A stretch of DNA of 64,000 nucleotides from Rana temporaria (lineage: Eukaryota > Chordata > Amphibia > Anura > Ranidae): the NCBI RefSeq assembly GCF_905171775.1, contig NC_053499.1:23727686-23791685 (forward strand). Direction: 5' to 3'. Shown here one piece after another: positions 32,909 through 44,405 of the stretch. The position numbers and the translations under genes were made by a program. The notes beneath the pieces were generated by a model that was not told where the DNA came from, did not search any database, and saw nothing but the letters and a program-made list of their open reading frames with translations. Every line of letters starts with the position of its first letter. Position 1 is the stretch's first letter.

Positions 32909-35085
32909 TGTAAAAAAAAAGTCTAAAAAATAAAAACAAATGCAGCCATCACACCTAATTTGCAATATATTACATTTGATGGTTTAATAGTGCTATAAAG
33001 TGACCTTATTCTCCAAATAAATTCCATACACATCTGCTACGTAATGGTCAGGTTACCTATTTTTCATGGAATTGTTTGTTAATGTGTTTTTTGGCTTCCT
33101 TGTAGCATCCTCCGTGAGCTCCTGAACCTCTCCCCCCCACCCCACCCTTCCTCACTTCCATTAGTTTGGGACAAGCAGTGTACGTTAGTAGAAATTATGT
33201 ACACTTCTCTATACATACTACAAATTCTATACTCCTTAGTCCACCTTAGAGGCAAACAACAAAGGGCGGCTATGTTCCTACATACAGTGGGGACCATGGA
33301 GAATGAATGAAGCCACCCTCTCACAGGAAGTCAGATCACAACAGCAAAAAATTCATTTTGAGATTTGGAAGTGGCCGAGAGCAGTAGAAGTTTTTTTAGT
33401 TTAACATACATACTTAAATATATTACATACTTGAATATATATATTTTTTCAACAAGAGTTTAGTGTCACTTTAAGGTTTACACTTCAGCGTTTGCTGTCT
33501 CCTTGTCCCGGTGCTGAATTCAGTTATGACACCAACATCCTGTCATCCTGCAAGCCTCCTATCTCTCTCTTTGCATCACCCTGTGCACTGGAGGAGCAAC
33601 AGTCAGAAACAAGACAAATTCAAGAAGGAAGTATATAAAAACAGGAAGGATCTACAAAAATACCATTTGTACAAGAAAAGCGAGTCGTGAGCAGAGTGGG
33701 GGAAGACACATGCTTCGGCCCCAGGGCAGCCAGCAAAGGGCAAAGTGAAGTGGACGGCGCTGCATGGAGGAAAAGATAGAGCAACAAGGAAAAGAAGACA
33801 GAGCCGCAAAGAGGATGGACGCGAGCGGAGAGGAAAAGGTTTGATGTTGCAAGGAGTAGAGGGCACAGCTGTGAAGAAAAAGGGAAACAGGACAGAGCAA
33901 TCAGGAGGGTGGGCCCCAAGAAGGATATAGCTGTAACAAAACACAAAACTGGCAAAAAGTGGTTTCAAAAGAGCTACATCACAGTGCTAACTGGAGGAAC
34001 CGACTCGGAGGAAGAAATAAACCTTCAACCACTTTAGAAGTTAGAACACTGCAAAACTAGGTGGTAGAGACAGAAGTGAGATGTATACGAATAGCACAAA
34101 CAAGATGTGGTTTAGGTTATCTGCGGTGGAAGGCCAGAGTGAAACTAGATTTCAGAAGTGAGATTTAAGGGATTGACGGTAGTTCTCAACAGGCCAGTTA
34201 CATGGGGAGACATTGCTGTGCATCACTGAGGTTCTGAAGGCTTTGATGGTGGACCATACCAATCAGTTATTGAGGGGAAGAAAGAAAAGAGTTCCCATGT
34301 GGAAGAGACACTCCTGGGATGTGCCACAAATTCTACCCGAGAATGATCAAAGGTTAGTAAATAATCAGGACTAGAGCGTTATTTGCAACAGTTGTCTGCT
34401 TTGGGGTCCCAGTGTTGCATGAAGGCCCTTTCTTGACTAACATTGAAGCCTCTTGGGTTGTCCTTGTTTTATAAAATACATGAAAAATTTGGGTAAAATT
34501 TTGTTTTCAGAGGTGGTTTTTAGTTAATTGAATCTGAAAAAGGTGTTTTGAGAAGAATCACTAATTGCCAAAATACAGTAAATTACCGGTAATATATACA
34601 CCTGCGCTCTGCGGCATATAAATAGATAAATGAATAATTAAATAATTCCATAGCTGCTTCCTACCTAAAACACCCAACGATTATGACAATTCTATATATA
34701 AAGTGCAGCGCCCTATAAAGGGCAAATTATGAATAAATGCATAAATAACTAGAATAATTAATAAATAAATCAATTTCAGTGCATACTTGATGAATCTGTT
34801 CCACTTTATATTACCTTGAACCACAATAAGAAACATGAACCTTACCCTGATAAATGATATCATATCTCATTCAAAGGTATAAAGTGCAATATGCATATGA
34901 GCCTTGACATAATATATTTTATGATATTTCACTGTAAACAGAAATATAAAGTTCAAACATGATAAGAAGAAGTACCGTTTACAAACAAGTGCTATGGAAT
35001 ATACTGTATGTAATCATCCATTACCTGTTGCATAATGCCTCAAACGATTTCTAAACTCAGTGCATTACAAAAAAAATTTAAAAAA
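32909..35085. other. No gene seen
   Basis: Low-information DNA with purine-rich sequence at 33600-33960 and an AT-rich part from 34560 to 35060. The 121- and 111-residue minus-strand frames over 33603-33968 overlap in different frames and owe their length to base composition. I do not call them. Confidence 0.5.
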
Positions 35086-35245
35086 CTCACACGGTCAGAA
35101 TTTCTGACAACAAATGTTCGATTCGATGGGAGCTTGTTATCGGAAATTCCGACCGTGTGTATGCTCCATCAGACATTTGCTGTCGGAATTTCCGACAACA
35201 AAAACTTGAGAGCTGGTTCTCAAATTTTCCGACAACAAAGGAATC
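35086..35245. mobile_element. Family H-type fragment
   Basis: 'cacggtcagaatttctgac' and 'cgaccgtgtgtatgctccat' with repeated 'tttccgacaacaaa' match the 2165-2563 element. Terminal 'gtacacacga' is lost on both sides. Confidence 0.7.
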
Positions 35246-35598
35246 CACACAGCATAGAAGACATGGATGGAACATGGACATGTATGGGAACAGGTAGGTT
35301 AGAGAGGCATGGGAACCTCATGAACAGTCCGGGTTTGTAGGTATATAGCAGTATTTAGGACACACGGCTTCAGGAACAGGTCAACATGTTTCAGTAGACA
35401 CAGTTAAAACTATTCTAGATGGATTAATATAGCCTTAGGGAATCAGTGTTTTCCAGGTACACAGCATAGAGGACATAGGTGGAGTATGGACATTTATGGG
35501 GACAGGTAGGTTAAAGGCATGGGACCCTATAATCAGTCTGGTTTTTCATATACGGATTGTTGTTTTTCAACTAGATTATGATTATGGTATATGTAGTG
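35246..35598. repeat. Two diverged direct copies of about 88 bases
   Basis: 35247-35335 ('acacagcatagaagacatgg' ... 'gaacaggtaggttagag') and 35458-35545 ('acacagcatagaggacatag' ... 'ggacaggtaggttaaag') are related. They lie 211 bases apart, so this is an old tandem duplication with a unit of about 211 bases. Confidence 0.8.
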
Positions 35599-35600
35599 TA

Positions 35601-36074
35601 CCGTGTTTCCCCTGAAAATAAGCCCGGGTCTTATATTAATTTTGGCAACAAAAGACACAGTAGGGCTTATTTTCGGGGGAAGGTTTTACCATATAATGTG
35701 CTGTCTTCTCTCCCCCTCTCCCTCCCTGCCTGACAGGAATCCCCAGTTAAAATGCTTGTAAAATCCTATAATCCACTCTATTACAGTAGTATATAATGTA
35801 CAATGTGTGTGTTTCTGTAATATAATTGTGCCAAATACCTTCATTTTAGCGCCGCTCTGCACTTCTGTGACCCGCCAGACCTCTCTTCTCCGCAATTATA
35901 TTACAGAAACACACACATTGTACATTATATACTACTGTAATAGAGTGGATTATAGGATTTTACAAGCATTTTAAACTAGGGCTTATTTTCAGGGTAGGGC
36001 TTATATTGCAGCCCTCATGGGAAAAAACTCTAGGTCTTATTTTCATGGTAGGTCTTATTTTGGAGGAAACACTG
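35601..36074. mobile_element. Mariner-like MITE with internal palindrome
   Basis: TA at 35599-35600 and 36075-36076 flanks ends CCGTGTTTCC and 'ggaaacactg'. The terminal 'aaataagc' motifs are repeated. Inside, 35752-35826 and 35895-35973 are near-perfect reverse complements ('cttgtaaaatcctataatcc' with 'ggattataggattttacaag'). The TA target fits Tc1/mariner. No transposase. Confidence 0.8.
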
Positions 36075-36420
36075 TATAGATGAACATAATGCTTAACCCC
36101 TAGACGCCGATTGAACGCATATATGTAGTCGCCCGCCGGGTGGGCCTTAATGCCTTGCGGCCCCATAAATGCAGCCCGGTTAAGACAATTTACTGCACTG
36201 AGAGCGTGCTCCCAGCTTGCTCCACGTTGCTGGAAAGTTCCTGATGCATACTAGCGATCGGGAGCTTTCCGATTATGTGAGAAGGCAGGGCAGGGTATCT
36301 GATCATGTGACCGCAGCCAATCACAACGGTCACATGATTAGAAACCACGCCCTCCCTTCTGACATATAAAACCCCTTAAAGCAGGGGTGCCCAACCTTTT
36401 GAAGTGTGAGGGCCACTTAA

Positions 36421-38256
36421 CCTCTTTCCGACCGCGCTATAGACAAAACACATCTACAGCGCGGTCGAGTTGTTCTGGGAGGACGTCCTCCCAGAATCTT
36501 GCTCCCGCGCGCCCCCTGGAAGACCCGGCGCATCACGGATCGCGGTAAATTGCTGCTGATAGCGGCCGTTTACCACGTGATCGCTCCATCAAATGACGGA
36601 GCGATCACTTGTAAGCAAACCGTTGTCATGTGATGACGCTGGTTCCTCCCTCCCCTCTCTGTACCGATCGGTACAGTGTGAGAGGAGAGGGTGGAGAGCG
36701 GAGGCAGCTGCAGCACTGAGGGCTGGATCCAGTCACTGATCCAGCCATCGATCCCTGCCCATTACTCTACAATACCCTGCGCAATACTCTGCAGTACCCT
36801 GCAATTCCCTGTGCAATACTCTGCAATTACCTGCGCAATACTCTGCAATTCCCTGCACAATACTCTGCAATACTCTGCGCAATACTCTGCGCAATACTCT
36901 GCAATACCCTGCGCAATACTCTGCAATACCCTGCGCAATACTCTGCAATACCCTGCGCAATACTCTGCAATTCCCCAATACTCTGCAATACCCTGCAATA
37001 CCCCAATACTCTGCAATACTCCGCAATACGTCCGTCCCACCCTCCAGTGCTTCTACCGACTCACCACTACGATCGAAGCCAGGATAATTTTTTTATTTTT
37101 TTTCAGTCTTCCCAGCCTAGAGGTGAGATGTGGGGTCTTATTGACCTCACATCTCACTGTAAAGAGGACCTGTCATGCCATATTCCTATTACAAGGGATG
37201 TTTACATTCCTTATAATAGGAATAAAAGTGATCAAAACATTTATTTTTGGGGAAAAAAGTGTCAAACTAAAATAAATAAAGTGAAATGAACAATACAGGA
37301 TTTTTTTTCTTTTTTTAAAGTGCCCCTGTCTCCGTGTGCTCGCATGCAGAAGCGAACGCATACGTAATTTCCACCGCCATATGAAAACGGTGTTCAAGCT
37401 ACACATGTGAGGTAACGCTGCGAACGTTAGAGTGAGAGCAATAATTTTGGCCATAGATCCCCTCTGTAACTAAAAACATGTAACCAATAAAAATAATTAA
37501 AGCGTCGCCTATGGGGATTTTTAAGTAGTGAATTTTGGCGCCATTCCACGAGCGTGTGCAATTTTGAAGGATGACATGTTTGGTATCTATGTACTCGCCG
37601 TAACTTCATCTTTCATATTATGCAAAAACATTGGGCTATCTTTACTGTTTTTTCATTTTTCTAAACACGCGTTCAAAAAATTGTTGCGAAAATACTGTGC
37701 GCGATAAAAAGTTGCAAAGACCGCCATTGAATTTTCTAGGGTCAATGCTAAAAAAGCATATATAATGTTTTGGGATTCTATGTAATTTTCTAGCAAATAA
37801 ATGATGATTTTTACATGTGGGAGAGAAATGTCAGAATTGGTCTGGGTGCTCCAGAACGCCTGATGGTGCTCCCTGCATGTTGGGCCTCTGTATGTGGCCA
37901 CGCTGTGTAAAAGTCTCACACATGTGGTATCGCCATACTCGGGAGGAATAGCAAAATGTGTTTTGGGGTGTAACCTGTGGTATGCATATGCTGTGTGTGA
38001 GAAATAACCTGCTAATGTGACAGAAATTCGATTTTTTTTTTTTTTACAGAATTTTCAGTCTTTTTCTTTTATAGCGCCAAAAATCAAAAAACCCAGAGGT
38101 GATCAAATACCACCAAAAGAAAGCTCTATTTGTGTGAAAAAAAGGACAAAAATTTCATATGTGTACAATGTTGTATGACTGAGTAATTGTGAGAGCACCG
38201 AAAGCTGAAAATGTATCTGGTTAGGAAGGGGGTTTAAGTGCTCAGTGGTCAAGTGG
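36421..38256. mobile_element. Family P element nested in the hAT element
   Basis: TTAA at 36417-36420 and 38257-38260. The left end is 'cctctttccgaccgcgctat', the right end 'agtggtcaagtgg'. Includes a hairpin at the left ('gaccgcgctatagac' with 'ctacagcgcggtc'), a minisatellite, the block shared with 1-510, and the conserved right block at 38071-38190. Confidence 0.88.
36771..37030. repeat. Minisatellite 'aatactctgcaataccctgc'
   Basis: Units of 14 bases combined into 28-base doublets with 'gcgc' and 'ttcc' variants. The repetitive minus-strand frames 36733-37040 are array translations. Confidence 0.95.
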
Positions 38257-38882
38257 TTAAGCGACTTGGTAACCGGTCGCGGGCCACAATGAGCAGAGCA
38301 AGCGGATGGCAGGTCTGTGTCTGCTCTGCATATGCAGAGTGGATACGGACACACTATACTCCCCCCTTGTTTTTTTTTAGTGGATCAAATTGGAGGAAGG
38401 ACACAAGTTGGTTTATATCTGCCACTTCTTCAAGGTGAATGGAGGGTCCAATTGGGTCGAACTGACCGAGTGAAAGGGGCCCAAGGCTTCTTTCACACTG
38501 ATGCGCTGCAGTTTACCTGCAACGAGGTGTACCTTTTGGCTTTCCTGCACTTTGCAATAGACTTCTATTATATTCTGCATGTTTGGTGCACTTTCAGAAA
38601 ACTCACCAAACTCGCAGGTATTAACAGAAGTCTATGGCTCAGTGCAGGTAACCCGCAGGTGCACTGCTCTGCATCAGTGGGTCAGTTTTAAAGCAGCCCA
38701 GTAACCACTGCAGAACATATATGTCCATATATCCCTGCGATTTTAGTAATAAACTGACCTATTTTATTCTATTCCATCCCAGAGCAGGAGGTCACGGGCC
38801 ACATCAGAGGGCTCCGCAGGCCACATGTGGTTCCCAGGCCACTGGTTGGTCACCCCTGCCTTAAAGGGTACCAAGGGGTTAA

Positions 38883-39291
38883 AGTATAACTAAAGGCAAA
38901 ACTTTTTTTTTTAGTTTTGGATAGAGAGTGTGTGTGTGGGGGGTGGGGGATTAGAACCCCTGGCAGTTTTTATTGTGGTCGGTGGCCGTATTAGGGAGAT
39001 TCACACCCTCCATTATCTTTAAAAAGAGAAAGTAAAAGAAAATACCACATTTTGGGTTGTCCCCAGAAAAGTAAGAGAGGGGAAATCTTCCAATGGGGAC
39101 ACTAGTTCTGGTGACATGGGGGATCCCCAAGGGATTCTACTAATTTGCAGGGATTTCCTCTGACTTCTGTTTGGCTATGGGACAGGCAGTGAAAGGAAAT
39201 CTTCACAATGGGACACAGATGGTGAAAAAAAAAAAAAAAAATCTGACAGTGGTTATAACACAAAATTTTAAGTATTGCCTATAGTTGTACT
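38883..39291. mobile_element. TTAA MITE adjoining the nest
   Basis: Starts after TTAA 38879-38882 with AGTATAACTAAAGGCA and ends 'tgcctatagttgtact' before TTAA 39292-39295. The left target is the same TTAA that ends the outer element. No gene. Confidence 0.85.
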
Positions 39292-39295
39292 TTAA

Positions 39296-39612
39296 CAGAA
39301 TTCTGCATTAGTGTGTATTTATGATAATTTATTACTCAGTTGGAACAAGACATTCTCTTCCACCGATAGGTGTCTATATGCGTTTCATGCAATGAGCTAT
39401 CTTTAGCAGACATCGCATTTCGCAATACAGCTTTTTAATCTGCTTGTGACCTTATAACGAAATGTCAGTTTTTTGCCTTTGTTCAAAAAAGCTCTGGATT
39501 GGTAGAATGAAAGCTTTTACAGTTTAATTTTTTTGTTGAACTGAATGGTGTTTTTATGTGTATAGGATAATACAAGTCTCCATTGTTTACAGACAAAAAT
39601 GTAACATAAGGT
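39296..39612. other. No gene seen
   Basis: AT-rich sequence without landmarks. Confidence 0.5.
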
Positions 39613-39616
39613 TTAA

Positions 39617-40089
39617 AGCGGAGTTCCACCTAAAAATGGAACTTCCGCTTAATCCACTCCTTCCCCCCTTACATGCCACATTTGGCATGTAATTTTTTTG
39701 GGGGGGTAGTGGGGGGGTCAGGAGGAGTGGGACTTCCTGTCCCACTTCCTCCTTCCGCCGAGGGGCTGGTAAGGCGATTAGCTTAATCGCCTTATTGCAG
39801 CCCCTCCCTGTAGGCGAGCGCCTGTCCAATCGGACGGCGCCGCTCCGCTCGTGCATGCGCAGTGCCGCTCGCGCATGCGCAGTGGGTGCCCGGCCGTGAA
39901 GCCGAAAGCTGTCACTGCCGGGTGCCCACACTAGGAATGAAGACGCCGAGGGGGGGCGAGGAGCGGAGCCCCGGCCGGCGCGTCGCTGGAACCGTGGAGC
40001 AGGTAAGTGTCTGTTTATTAAAAGCCAGCAGCTACACTTTTTGTAGCTGCTGACTTTTAATAAACTTAAAAAAAGGCTGGAACACCCCT
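39617..40089. mobile_element. Family C MITE, TTAA-flanked
   Basis: TTAA at 39613-39616 and 40090-40093. Left AGCGGAGTTCCACC, right 'ggctggaacacccct'. Contains 'gcgcatgcgcagtgccgctc' and a hairpin at 40023-40062 ('agccagcagctacac' with 'gtagctgctgact'). Confidence 0.8.
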
Positions 40090-40093
40090 TTAA

Positions 40094-40390
40094 ATATCCA
40101 CTTCATCGATTAAAATTAAACTGTAATATGAAATAGATGATGTTATCTGACAGATCAAAAAAATATTATTTTTTTTGCAATGAAGGCCTCGTTCACACGT
40201 GGCGTACATAACTGTACGCCCGTAGAGAGCTGCGTGTGTTTACCAGCATGGGGATGTACAGCTGTTCCCTGCATCCCCATACAGGCAGTCCCATTACTGT
40301 CAATTGGGACATAGGACGTGGCATCCATGTGGGTGCACAGCCCCGAATGCGGGTGTATGACCACAACGCAGCATAATAACACTGACTGTT
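40094..40390. other. No gene seen; family S-like motifs
   Basis: 'gaaggcctcgttcacacgtg' near 40183 resembles a family S left end, but no right end is clear before the next element. Confidence 0.45.
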
Positions 40391-40568
40391 ATGCCCCTTA
40401 CACACGATCGGAATTTCCGATCCTGTGTATGCCCCATCTGAGTTTTTTCATTGGATATTCCGAGGAATTCCATCAGAGTTTAGATGGAGAACATGTTCTC
40501 TTTTACTCGGATGGAATTCCATTGGAACTCCGATGTGAGTTTGGCCGGGCAAGGTGTGTACGAGGCAA
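40391..40568. mobile_element. Short family H MITE
   Basis: 'tgccccttacacacgatcgg' at the left and 'aaggtgtgtacgaggca' at the right. The interior repeats 'gatggaattcc' and 'ggaactccgatg' in both orientations. Confidence 0.7.
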
Positions 40569-40570
40569 AA

Positions 40571-40932
40571 GGCTACTCTCACACTGGGGCGGGGTATTAT
40601 AGCCATGCTTTTCGGCCGCTAGCAGGGTGCTTTTAATCCCCACTAGCGACCGAATAAAGGGTTAAACGCGCCCGCAAAGCGCCACTGCCAAAGCGCTTTG
40701 CAGTCCACTTCGGCAGCGCTGCCCATTGATTTCAATGGCAGGGATGGTTTAGGAGTGGTGAATACACCGCTCCCGCACCGCTCCAAAAATGCTGCTTGCA
40801 GGACTTGTTTTCCCATCCTGCAAGCACACCGCCCCGGTGTGAAAGCAGGAGAGGTGCTTTTTTAGGCACTTTACAGGCACTATTTTTTAGTGCTAAAACA
40901 CCTGAAAGGCGCCCCAGGTTGAAAAGCGTCCT
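40571..40932. mobile_element. Family S-like MITE
   Basis: Left 'ggctactctcacactggggc', right 'gccccaggttgaaaagc'. The interior 'gcttttcggccgctagcagg' matches 32152-32400 and 53181-53610. Confidence 0.65.
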
Positions 40933-41054
40933 AAAGTCAACCTGTCAGAAACGGGGTTTTAAAAATCTGAATGCTAAGACTTACTGTACATTAAAATTGT
41001 GCAATTTTGTTTATTGAAAACATGGCTTTGTTCTGTATTAGCTTTCCTAGGTAA
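40933..41054. other. No gene seen
   Basis: Short linker between elements. Confidence 0.4.
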
Positions 41055-41394
41055 GAACACTTACCTGTCCAGGGTGCCCGCGATGTCGGCAGCCGAAGCC
41101 GAGCAACCGCTCGGGTCTCGGCTGCCCCGCCGCCATCCTCGGTGAGGGAATCAGGAAGTGAAGTGCTGCAGGCTTCCCTGTCCGATTCCCTACTGCGCAT
41201 GCGCAAACCGCGCTGCACTATGTGAATGGGCGGATGTCTCCTGGGACACACACAAGGTCCCAGAAGACACCGCTCCCCATTTCCCAGGGGGCAGCGCGAC
41301 GAGGAGAAGAAAGAAAACCACCGTGGACAAGGAAGTGGCAGATTAGGAGTTCTGCCTAGTAACAGCCACTTCTGGTAAGTATAAAAAAATAATA

Positions 41395-41425
<31 letters not shown>

Positions 41426-41481
41426 CAAATTTTTTGTAGCATTTTTGGCTTTTTTTTTTTTTTTTAGGGTGGACCTCCGCT
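41055..41481. mobile_element. Family C right part
   Basis: Ends 'agggtggacctccgct' before TTAA (41482-41485). The middle has 'tgcgcatgcgcaaacc' and 'cagccgaagccgag' as in 29565-30033. The left end is not recognisable. Confidence 0.7.
41392..41418. repeat. (TA)n microsatellite
   Basis: About 13 TA dinucleotides inside the family C fragment. Confidence 0.97.
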
Positions 41482-41485
41482 TTAA

Positions 41486-41722
41486 GTGTAACATAGGGCT
41501 CAATGTATAAAGCAGCGAACATTAATAAGTACAGCATTGAAAATGTGCTTATATGTGTTTTTCAAAGCAAGCAAAGTGCTGTTAAGATGAATGGAATGGA
41601 AAAAATTTAGAATTACAAGAACTTTATTATACACCTCAGGCTCCATGTTGTGATATGCATCAGCATGGAGTACCTATGCATCAGCATGGAGTACCTTTTC
41701 AGTGTACAGTGCATATACCCAT
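41486..41722. other. No gene seen
   Basis: Includes a short tandem duplication 'tatgcatcagcatggagtac' near 41655-41693. Otherwise no landmarks. Confidence 0.5.
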
Positions 41723-41726
41723 TTAA

Positions 41727-42047
41727 AGTGGGTGTAAAGCCCAAACAATTATTACCTTCCCTGCATTAAGGTACAAAATGTCTTAGGTGTCAGCATCCCC
41801 CATCACCCCCAATGGGCCCTAATCTGCAGCTCTGGTCTCCCCTCACTTCTCATTAGCTTTGCTGGGGCACCAGGAGCCATTGGCTCCCAGTGCTGTCAAT
41901 CAAAGCCAGGGATGAGTTGCGGGGGCGGGGCCAAGACAGTCAGCAGGGGACCCGAAAAGAGGTGGTTCGTGGCCACAGTGTGCAATTCCATTGCACAGAA
42001 CAGGTAAGTATAATCATGTTTGTTATTTTACCTTTACATTCACTTCT
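41727..42047. mobile_element. TTAA-flanked MITE
   Basis: TTAA at 41723-41726 and 42048-42051. Left AGTGGGTGTAAAGCCC, right 'ttacctttacattcactt'. No gene. Confidence 0.75.
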
Positions 42048-42051
42048 TTAA

Positions 42052-42122
42052 CTACTTCAGTACCGGGCACTTTCACCTCTCCCTGCCCAGGCCAATTTTC
42101 AGCTTTCAGCGCTGTCATAATG
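42052..42122 (-). mobile_element. Family P right-end fragment, reversed
   Basis: After TTAA (42048-42051): 'ctacttcagtaccgggcac' and 'ccaattttcagctttcagcg', the reverse complement of the right end at 31555-31615. It shares its TTAA with the preceding MITE. Confidence 0.8.
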
Positions 42123-42124
42123 GA

Positions 42125-42415
42125 AAAACAATCCATTGCGCTCTATGGAGCGGCGGATGTAGGCGGACATATGTCTGCTGACACCCGCCGAAACATTCGA
42201 TCCACTAAAAACAGACAGATAGGGATCCGGGGGAACGGATCCAACAACAGTCAGATGGAAACGGATAGACGGTCCATTCGTCAGCCCATAGAGCATAGTG
42301 GGTGGACAGTGGAGTGGACACAGACCTATCGTCCACCTGCTCAGCAGGGATCAGGGGAGAGATCCCCTGCTGAGCAGATCCACTGGTGGAATCGGCCAGT
42401 CTGAAAGGGGCCTAA
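42125..42415. mobile_element. Family S-like MITE, right part
   Basis: Right end 'ggccagtctgaaaggggcc'. Interior 'tgtaggcggacatatgtctg' and a perfect hairpin 'ctgctcagcagggatcaggg' / 'cccctgctgagcag' at 42339-42377. Confidence 0.6.
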
Positions 42416-42723
42416 AAAACACACACATTCGTTATTTATAACGGTATTGTAGCTAAGTACAAAATGAGGGGATCTTTGCACTGGCCAGTAAATTAGTATA
42501 CAATGTATCATGTGTATGTGGAAATGTTTGGCCCTGAGCTCAGGTATCAAAATACAGTAAATTTTAACATTTCACCAGAAGGAGATCATTCTGTGAATGA
42601 AAGCATGCCAGAAAGTTTTCACACATTCATAATATTTATGTGTGCATTTATTTACAACTATCTTCCTATAGTGTAGTTTTAGCATGAAAAAAATATATAT
42701 AATTGCCAAAAACAAAGATAAAT
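42416..42723. other. No gene seen
   Basis: AT-rich linker sequence. Confidence 0.5.
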
Positions 42724-42727
42724 TTAA

Positions 42728-43245
42728 AGCGGTGGTTCACCCTTAGAGGGCACTTTTCCCCCTTAGATTCCTGCTCGTTTTTACTAGGGGAATCGGCTAG
42801 TTGTTTTAAAATATGTGCAGTACTTACCCGTTTACGAGATGCATCCTCTTCGCCGCTTCCGGGTATGGGCTGCGGGAATGGGCGTTCCTTCTTGATTGAC
42901 AGTCTTCCGAGAGGCTTCCGATGGTCGCATCCATCGCGTCACGATTTTCCGAAAGAAGCCGAACGTCGGTGCGCAGGCGCAGTATAGAGCCGCACCGACG
43001 TGAGGCTTCTTTCGGCTACGAGTGACGCGATGGATGCGACCGTCGGAAGCCTCTCGGAAGACTGTCAATCAAGAAGGAACGCCCGCTCCCGAAGACCCAT
43101 ACCCGGAAGCGACGGAAGAAGATGCATCTCGAAAACGGGTAAGTACGGATCATATTTTAATACAAATAGCCGATTCCCCTAGACCAAACGAGCAGGAATC
43201 TAAGGGGAAAAGGGGAAATTTTTTAGAAATGGGTGAACTCCCGCT
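42728..43245. mobile_element. Family C palindromic element, about 250-base arms
   Basis: TTAA at 42724-42727 and 43246-43249 flanks AGCGGTGGTTCACCC and 'gggtgaactcccgct'. Inner arms pair: 'gggcgttccttcttgattga' with 'tcaatcaagaaggaacgccc', and 'tgcgaccgtcggaagcctct' with its mirror at 42908-42935. The centre is near 42985. Confidence 0.93.
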
Positions 43246-43249
43246 TTAA

Positions 43250-44173
43250 AGTGTTCCTAAAAGCAGATTTTTTTTTCTTTTTACCTTAATGCATTAGAGT
43301 GTGCTTGTTATACTCACTGGAACCTAAGGTGCTAATCCTCTGCATTGTGTATAAAGGCTGTTTGATTCTCTATGCACACATTCTCCCTTTCTTCCACAGT
43401 CCCTAATCTATCTGCTGATAAAACAGGCTAGGGGACATGCACACATGCTCAGTTTGGTGTGTATTGCTAGAGAGATTTTTTTTTTTCCTTGGGAGAGTGC
43501 ATGTGATTAGCACAGGGCCAATCAGCACTAGCCAGACAGAGGATTAGGGGTCCTGCAGTGTCATAGGTCAGTCAGAAAAGAATGAAAACTCCTCTTACAA
43601 GCTTTAACCAGGCACTGATATAAGTCACAAGATGGCTATATTATTGTGATGAGAAAAGGTATTTAGCAGTTTATATTTACTATTTACTTATTTACTAAAA
43701 TAATTGCATTTCCATGTTCTGTGTACTGTGACCAGACCAGATACTGTATAGTGTATGCAGGGTCTTGGGTTTAGTAACATTTTAAGGAAAAAAAAACTTC
43801 TTGATGCAGTTCCCCCGAGAACACACTCCCTCCCCCTCCCTATACTTACCCGAACTCCATCTCAATCCAGCGATGTGCCAAAGAGCCAGGGTCTCACTCT
43901 CCTCATTGGCTCAATCACAACCAGTGAGCCAATGGAGAGTGAGAGTGGGGGTCGTGCCGTGCGGTGACAATGTCCATTCACAGGAGCACGGCTCAGGAGT
44001 GAGCCTGCTCGAGTGCCTCCATAGCAAGAGGCAGGGGGAAGGAGCCAGGACTGGCGGTGGGGGACCCAAAAACAAGAGGATCGGGGATGCTCTGTGCAAA
44101 ACCATTACACAGATCAGGTACGTAGAACATGTTTGTTGCTATTTTTTTAAATGACAAACTTTAGAATCACTTT
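43250..44173. mobile_element. MITE or composite with AAAGTG-type ends, tentative
   Basis: The left 'agtgttcctaaaagcag' follows TTAA 43246-43249. The right 'actttagaatcactttag' ends near 44174 and is loosely mirrored. The interior (43800-44100) contains paired 'cattggctcaatcacaacca' / 'gtgagccaatgg'. The right TTAA is absent. Confidence 0.4.
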
Positions 44174-44405
44174 AGGTTCTAAATATCACAAAAAATATTT
44201 AATTTGGTAAATACCGGTAAATGTTTTTTTAGTTCATAGACTACTTTTGAGATAAATCGCATGAGTTATTTTAAATCAAACATGTGTGCGTATTTATCTC
44301 CTAGTGAATTGACCCTTTATTATCCCTTAACAATAATTTCTGTAAATAACAATGAAAGCCTTGAGACTTCACATACTGTATACTGGACAGGAGTATTAAC
44401 CATTA
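44174..44405. other. No gene seen
   Basis: Short AT-rich linker. Confidence 0.5.

Larger units (their letters stand above)
36382..38858. mobile_element. hAT-like element nested in the outer TTAA element
   Basis: A perfect 8-bp duplication CCTTAAAG lies at 36374-36381 and 38859-38866. Ends CAGGGGTGCCCAACC and 'ggttggtcacccctg' are inverted. Without its own nested insertion the element is about 640 bases and contains 'gggccac' motifs near both ends. No transposase. Confidence 0.9.
36097..38878. mobile_element. Outer TTAA element, split by nested insertions
   Basis: TTAA at 36093-36096 and 38879-38882 flanks ends CCCCTAGACGCC and 'ggtaccaagggg'. The left remnant has 'gcatatatgtagtcgcccgc', shared with 51137-51299. 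Without the nested hAT it is only about 300 bases. Confidence 0.8.

Noticed and set aside
33603..33968. Three overlapping minus-strand frames of 82-121 residues
   Set aside because: They occupy different phases of the same purine/pyrimidine-skewed stretch. Composition alone explains them.
36733..37040. Repetitive Cys/Arg/Val/Leu frames on the minus strand
   Set aside because: Translations of the 14/28-base minisatellite in the family P element.
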